A stretch of 64,000 bases of DNA, from NCBI GenBank assembly GCA_964023205.1, contig OZ026844.1, positions 23,844,934 through 23,908,933 on the forward strand, read 5' to 3'. Shown piece after piece: positions 46,101-54,500 of the stretch. A program made the position numbers and the translations under genes. Source of the stretch: Lutraria lutraria. Lineage: Eukaryota; Mollusca; Bivalvia; Venerida; Mactridae. The notes beneath the pieces are model-generated. The model was given only the letters and a program-made list of their open reading frames with translations, was not told the origin of the DNA and did no database searches. Within the stretch, counting starts at the first letter, position 1; the number at the start of each line of letters is the position of its first letter.

Positions 46101-48479
46101 TTGTTTACTCAACAATATTGACTTGAACCCCAAGAGATGGTATTGGTTTTCAGTATTCTTCTACAGTAGAAATCAACTTTGAAATTTTTATAGAAGTCGG
46201 CAAATTGTCTGACAATTGTGGGTATTACTTTTGCCATTGTCAACATTCTATTTTGTATCTAGAAGTTGAAATCTTATCAAGATACAATAGCACTATTGAT
46301 ATTGTACAATAATTCATTGAAATTACAAGGAATAATTTCTCAAATAATGAGAAATTGAAAGTAAGTTAAGTACTTGGCCATTGTTATTAGATTTCTTTGA
46401 TGCTAATTTGAGATGTATTTTTTATTTTACATAACTGAAGATATATCAGTCTCATTAAGGGACAAATTGTCTCCTCTCCACTTTTAGTTAATTGGAATTA
46501 AACCATTTTATCTTAATTTGTAATTACAGAAAACATTAAAGGAAAGAATTACTTCATTGGAGACTTCATTAAAGGCACAAGAAGATGAGCACACTAAAGC
46601 TAATGATGATTTGTATAAGAAATTACAAGAGGTCAAAGGTCAGATGCAAGCATCTGAGGGACAATGTCTCAAGCTTCAGAGTAACATCGATGAATCGACT
46701 GAGAAGTTATCAACAGCGAATCAGAAGATTCAAGAACTTGAATCAGCTTTGACATCAAAGGTTTGTATAGATCTGAGGAATAGAAGCTTTTGAATGATCT
46801 TGTAATCATGTGTGTTTGACTACAGGTTATTCATCTGTGTTTGATATAAATACAGAATCTAAAAAACTTACATGTTGAAGCTAATTCCCAGAATTTATTG
46901 TTGCCCTGCTAGAAGCAGTCATCACACTCCATGCTCAAAATTCACCATGACCAGGCCCCGAGGTTATAAAATTGTTTAGGCATCTGAGCTCAAATCTCAT
47001 ATCTTGTTTTTTAATATTTCTAAGTTAATAATGATCAGACAATACTGATTTAATTGATACATAAGTCTGACAGCATGATTTATCTGCATATTTATTAAAC
47101 ATTAATCAGCTCTATCTTTGTAATCATAATACTTAGAGAATGGAATTAAGATTTGAGCTCGGAGACCAATTAAAAATTTTATAACCTCTGGGCTGTATGT
47201 CATGATTATATCATACTGTATTATATTATATCATGAATATTCTACCAGTACTTGTTCCTGTGGCAACTAGTTTTGTTTTTTACTAAGCTAAGTTAAACAA
47301 CAAATATCAGTGTCAAACAATATTCGATCCAAAAATGTGCAAACATAGACTACATTAAAGTGGAACTGGACTACTAAAGGTCACTGGCTTGAAAATCTCG
47401 ACTCTGCCTTTCATTAGCTCACCTTGATACTCTGTGCCAAGGTGAGTTTTTAGGATTGAGCTATGTCCATCATCCATTTAAATTTCTTTAAACATCTCCT
47501 CCTAAACCACTAGGTCAATTTCAACCAAACTTCACAGGTGTGTTCCTTGCTTGAAGCTCTACCAAAGTTTTTCAAAGAATTCCATTCCATGTAGAACTCT
47601 GGTTGCTATGGCAACTAGAAGGATTTTTTTTGAAAATCTTCAAAAATCTTCTTCTCAAAAACCAGAGGACCTGGAGCTTAGATATTTAGTGTGTAGCATT
47701 GTCTAGTGGACCTCTACCAAGTTTGTTCAAATTATGGCCCTAGGGTCAAAATAGCCCCCACCCCAGGGGTCACTTGATTTATATAGGCTTATATAGGAAA
47801 ATTAACAAATCATCTTGATCAAAACCACTAGGCCTAGAGCTAAGATATTTTGTATGTAGCATTGTCTAGTGGACCTCTACCAAGTTTGTTCAAATTATTG
47901 CCCTAGGGTCAAAATTGGCCCTGCCCCGGGGGTCACTTGATTTATATAGGCTTATATAGGAAAATTAAAAAAATCTTCTCCTCCAAAACCACTAGGCCTA
48001 GAGCTAAGATATTTGGTATGTAGCATTGTCTAGACAGTAAGTGGATCTCTAATGAGTTTGTTAAAATTATGGCTGCAGGGTCAAAATTGGCCGCCCCAGG
48101 GGTCACTTGATTTATATAAGCCTATATAGGAAAATTTAAAACATCCTCTTGTCCAAAACCACAAGGCCTAGAGCTTAGATATTTTGTATGTAGCATTGTT
48201 TTGTAGACTTCTACCAAGTTCGTGCAAATCATGGCCGCAGGGTCAATATTGGCCCTGCCCGGGAGTCAGTTGATATCAACAACTACTTGACAGATGTAAC
48301 TTTTTACCATGACAAATAACTTCCCTTGATTAAATTATCCCTTAGTGTTATGATTCTCAGGTGAGCGATTCAGGGCCATCATGGCCCTCTTGTTAATATT
48401 TCTTGGTCACTTTCAGTGCCTCCATCCCTACTACTTAGCCAAGTACTGTGTTAAGAAAATCATAGGAATGCGGGCGAGG

Positions 48480-48560
<81 letters not shown>

Positions 48561-51500
48561 GTGGCTCTGAAATGATCATAGCTGTCAAATTGGAGAAAAA
48601 AACAACAGATAAACAAAAAAACTTTACAATGCATGAACATTGTTTTGTTAGCGTTTAATGAAATCTGGTAAAAATCTAGTACTGTAGTGATGTCCAATAT
48701 GTACTATCTTCTAGACTGAGTTGTTACTGGCATCTGAAGCAGCGAAGACGGCCCAAAGAACGGATTTAGAAGACCACATTAAGACAGCACAGAATAGCGT
48801 AGAAGAAAAGAAATCAGAATTAGATAAAGTTCTACAACAATTAGAGAAGGTGAGATGAGTGTAAGAAGAATTCTGGACACTTTGGTGGTCCTTTTTTCTG
48901 GCCGCCTAGGGTATTATTAATTACATTAACTTCACTGCTGATAAAAAAAGGAGAATTCGAGGGCTCAGCGCAACACGGTCGTAACTTGTTCTTATTTCAA
49001 TATGAGTTACGACACTGTTGCGTTGAACCCTCGAATTGTAAGTAGGGAGTACTGTTCATTATCTATATTCTTCCGTGATGGGTGCTACAGACAATCAGAT
49101 TACACTTTTTAGCTCACCAGAGCACGGGTGTGATCACCTAGGTTCCATCGTGTGTCGTTCGTCGTGAAGTGGCGTCCATATTTACTTAATACATCATCTC
49201 CTCCTAAACCACTGTGCCGATTGCAATCAAACTTTGCTGAAATGATCCTTGGGTGGTCCCCTTTCACAGTTGTTCAAAAAAATAAATTTCATTAAAAACT
49301 CTGGTTGCTATGGCAACAAATAGAAAAAACTTAAAAATTCTTCTTGTTTGAAACCACAGGGCCAAGAGCTGAGATATTTGGTATGTTGCATTGTCTAATG
49401 GAACTCTACTAAGTTTGTTCAAATTATTCCCCAGGGGTCAAAATTGGCTCCGCCTCGGGTGTAACTTGATTTTACATAGACTTATATAGGAAATTTAAAG
49501 AAAATATTCTTGTCAAAAACTAAAATGCCTAGAGCTTTGATATTTGGTGTGTAGCATGGTCTAATGGACCTTTACCAAGTTTGTTCAAATTATGGCCCCA
49601 GGGTCAAAATTGGCCCTGCCTTGGGGTTTATTCTATTTTATATAGGAAAATTTGAAAAATCTTCTTCTCCAAGACCACAAGGCCTAGAGCAAAGATATTT
49701 GGTGTGTAGCATTTTCTAGTGGACCTCTACTAATTTTGTTCACATTATGGCCCTGGGGTAAAAATTGGCCTTGATCTTAGGGTCACTTATTTTATTTGGA
49801 CTTGTGTGAAAACTTTTTAACAATGTTGGTCTCCAAATGACCTTTTTTCCTGGTGAACATTTACAGGGCCATCATGGTCCTCTTGTTGTGATAGGTAATA
49901 TATAAGATAGTGTTGGGATGCAGGATTGTCTGTTGACAAGAAGAAAATCATGAAGAGCACACTAATATGTGTAAAAAAGGGTATTCAAAGTTTGACAGTA
50001 CAGTACAACCCCTACAGTGCAGCCCCTCTCTTTAGCAACAACTTCCCTGCAATAATAGCTTGATTTTTTCCCACTTCACAATAAAACTATTTATCTAAAC
50101 TCTCTAGAGCAACAACCTCTCAATAACAATATAACTTTGCTACTCCCAGAATGTGTTGCTTTGGAGAGGTTGCACTGTATAATAAAATGATATTCATTGT
50201 AAGAGGGAGAGATATAAGTTTATTAATTAGGCGTAAAAAAACCCTGTTGGTTACTGTTTCTCACTTCTTTAACCTTTCTTTAAACTTACAAGAACAATAT
50301 GTATGTTAATATTTCTATGTTAATTAGGATCAGACATCAATGATATTATTGATACATTAGTCTGACTGCAGAGGAGACTGTTCTCAAATTGTATCACCTC
50401 ATGGCCTGCCCTATATTTAATGAGCATGTAACCAGAAACTAAGAATAGGTTTATTTATGCCTTACATGATGTACTTGTTGTATGACACACTTATTTCTCT
50501 TTGATAATGATTTTTGTGTATGGTGTTGAAAGTATAGGTTTGCATCCACTTCATTCTACAATGGTTTATTCTATATAAACAGAAAGAACACAGTCATAAT
50601 ATCTACCTTTGTTTAAAAGCATTTGAATGAATTATTCCTCTTTAGTAAGATGGAGGGGCTCTGTAGTTAAGTAGTTATGATCTCTGGGTAGTAATCACTA
50701 GTCACTTACTGCAGCTATGAGTTTAAATCCAACCCAGAACAAGACAAAAATACTTATGGAAGGTTTGTTTGTTTTACTCGGATGCTTGCCTGGGTCATCC
50801 TGAAATGGAATGTCATTTATAACCCCGTCTGTTGATGCAAGGTTAAACACCAGTGAACAGATTTCTCTTTTTAGCTCACCTGTGCACGTATCAATCAATC
50901 TCCGGAATGCACAATTTGGGTTGTTAACACTCTAGAGGCCACATCTTGGATCATTAAACCTTGTGTTTGTCATAATCATATATTGGATGAGTTAAAACAT
51001 GGGTCATCTCGGGTCAAAAACTAGGTCACCAAGTCAAATCCCAGGAAAACCTTATTAACACTATAGAGACAACAGTTTTTATCAAATCTTAATGAAAGTT
51101 GCTTAAAATTTCTATCTTGATGATTAAATTTTGATATGAAAGAAGTTGCAATGATATGGAGGAAGTGGCAGTTTTTACTGAGGTGAGGGAGAGAGGGCCA
51201 TCGTGGTCCTTTTGTTTATGATGCTATATAAGATGATCAGGATGATCTGCTAACATTGACTGAAATACACTACTGATAAGCTACGTATTGTTGTATCTTG
51301 TCTTAATTTATCAGTGAACTTATTTCTTCAACCTATAGCATTGTCATCTTAGTTTATCAATGAAGCGATTTCTTCAGCCTGGAACATTGTCATCTTGTCA
51401 TAAACCATTATCTATCATTACATTTGACAATTCTGACATTGTAAAGAACTTTTTTTGAACTAGCCCATTAAATGTGTATTGTGCAATATTTCAGGCACAA

Positions 51501-54500
51501 GATGATATTACACTCAGGAAGAAAAAGGTATCTGAACTGGTTGAAACACTGAAGGAAAATAGTGATAAATATGATGAATTGTTGCAGAAACATTCCATAC
51601 TTGACAGACAAATGACTGACAAGGTAATATTATGGAAATTGTTCTATAAAACAAAAAAATATTACTGTCTTAATGTCCCTATATTTGCTGATGCAATGAC
51701 ATGAAATGATCGACTAATTTGTGCATTACATGGTAAATTAGATTTTACTGTTTCTTTAATACTTATATAGTTGCTGCTTTGGACCATTCCCAATCCACCC
51801 ATATCACGCTACCTCCATTTGACTTTTACCGTAATAGAAATTAAAATGTTTTAAATTGGGATATTGATTGGTTAAATAGATTTTACCATTTCTAGCACCA
51901 ACACCACTTACTAGGACTCTTTGATACCTATACAATTGTATATATTACTGTGGAATCATTACTTTTTGTTGGGGATTTAATTTAGTCGATTTCGTGAGTC
52001 GGCTCATCCACGAAATCAAATCCAAAAAATTTAAATGCAGAGATAAGGCAGTTCTTTTCAAAAATCACATCCACAAATTTATGTCCCCACAAAATGGCCA
52101 TTTTAGTAAAAACCATGAAAATCGAGCCCAATGAAAATAAATGAAAATACAGTACATTCAACCCATATCAACCCATTGCCCAACCTCAATTGACATTGAC
52201 CTTATTTGGATGTACAAATTGACCGTTTTGTTTTATCACATAATTTTGATGCAGTTATAGGACTTGTGTATTATAGGATCATTTGTTACCTTTAAAGATA
52301 ATTCATGAAGTTCTATACAATAAGAAATCGTCGGTGGGCGATGCAAACCACGTATCTAAAAATGCCTACTTTTCAGGAGAGCAAAAAGAAAAGCTCATAT
52401 TTTTTCTACTAGTCACAACTGGCTTTCAGGGTTTTTTTTAAGTTAATTATTCGTCAATGGATATATTTTACTTGACTTTCTGACTTTACAAGCAGCTTTA
52501 ATGCCGCAAACTTAGATACGATAATTTCGCATTCAAAATATTTCCCAAAATTTGAGGTACGTCTTATTCCATTTTTTCTATCATTAATTTTCGTGAAAAT
52601 CATGCTGAAATTTCAGATACAACATTTTCATTCTGAGAAAAAACTTTCGTAAAATAGTTTTATCTTCAGGTTATGACTTACCGCCGTAATAAACATTATT
52701 GTTTTACATCTGTATTATGTCTACGGTTGAATTTCAGGTATCAAAACATTATTTAACAAAGTAACGCTATAATGGTGGACTGCAGAACGTAAACCGAAAA
52801 TAAAACATAACATTTGTTTGACGAAACAGTGGTACAAGTTCACACATTTACCATCATTCCACGAACTAGACATACGAAAGTAAACTATTTCTGAACGCAA
52901 TGATTTCTATTTGAAATACAAGAACAAATTAACTAAAATAATCTAACTACATCGCAAAAACATAACACTTAAGATTATTAGCCTGTAATAATACTAGTAC
53001 TGAACGTAAATGTATTATTTACCATTATATTAATTCAGTATATCATTCAGATACATTCATGTAAATATGAGTATGTAAATACAGCAATATTGATTAAGTT
53101 GATATTGACTATTTCAACATGTATTGGATCAACTGTAGCCCAATTCGACCGGAAAACGGTTAGAAACATTTAATTTGTGTAACTGTATCAGGACTGCATG
53201 TCTTGCTTTGTTCAAGTTTCATTCTAGTCACTGATATATTCATTAGTTTATTTTTGTGATAGTTTAAATGAAGATACCAGCATGCACTTGATTAATGAAC
53301 ATTCTCATTTTCATTAAAATTCAAGCTTGAATGCTAAAATAAAACAAGAGTTTTAAACTCCCAAGATATCGCAAAATGTATTGCAATACAATGATGCGTA
53401 TCCCAATTCATCGCGATACGAAATTTTACGCAATACCCATCCCTAGTAAATTAATACCATCTCATGGCAATACCCATCCTTAGTAAATAAATACCATCTC
53501 ATGGCAAGTTCAAAATTACATAGCAAATTGTACATCAAACCTTTAACGCAAACAAATTAATAGTCTTTCCTTAAAACAAACAAAATAACAACAAAAGAAA
53601 AAACGTGACAATGTAGCATTTTAAACAACTCTGTTTACATGATTCATTAATCTAAATTCTCTTAGTCTAATTCACACGAAAATGTGGCAGAAGTCACAAT
53701 ATAAGTTATCGTAAACAATTATTGTAAATTAATTCAGGTGTGCACCACATTTTTTACAAAGCTTTAAAACAAGATATAAGTGAACATGACATAGTGAATT
53801 TTACCATGGGTAAATATATGTAGTTTGTCTGAGTTTTGCCTGCTATAATGCGACAGTAGCGTTAGTAACTCTTCGGGAAATGTTCTGGCAAAACATCTCC
53901 TTTAAGAACTTTCTTCTTCAGTATTTGTAACTTTTCTTTTATTCCGTGATCCTTGTCGTCAACCCAGTTATAAATCATACTTTCTCCGATAAGAACATAC
54001 TTTTACTTACATGTACTTTCTCCTTTGTATAAATAAAATATGTACAAATATTTCTTTACTGTTGTCTACTTCAACCAGTTTCATTATTCGCCTCGTGTAT
54101 TCTACCAGTCAACATACATACTAGTATACTCTTCTCTGGGACCAGGGTCATATCTTTCCTCGGTCACTCAGCAACGTCGCTGAATTTTCATCAATATATT
54201 GGCTTCTGCTTTTAAGTTTTTTCTTCTTATATAGGGTAGAACTGATGCAGCCGGTTGGTGAGCCGCCAGTTGGTTTTAATGATAGTTACCGTAGGCCCAT
54301 CTTAGCCAGGCGCCCGGCAAAAAGAGAAGTAATTCGGGAGGCATTATTAAAAAGATAGGTGTATGAAAAGGCAAATTGGCTGGCCCTTTCAATATGGATG
54401 ACACAATAATGAACAAAAACTTTAATGTTACTTTATAGGTTTCCCCATTCGTTCCCTTTTGCTTATACTCTTCTGCCAAGTATTGGGTTCCCAAACCCAT

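Noticed and set aside
48381..48697. Frames encoding (SL)n or (RE)n
   Set aside because: Translation of a TC/GA microsatellite.
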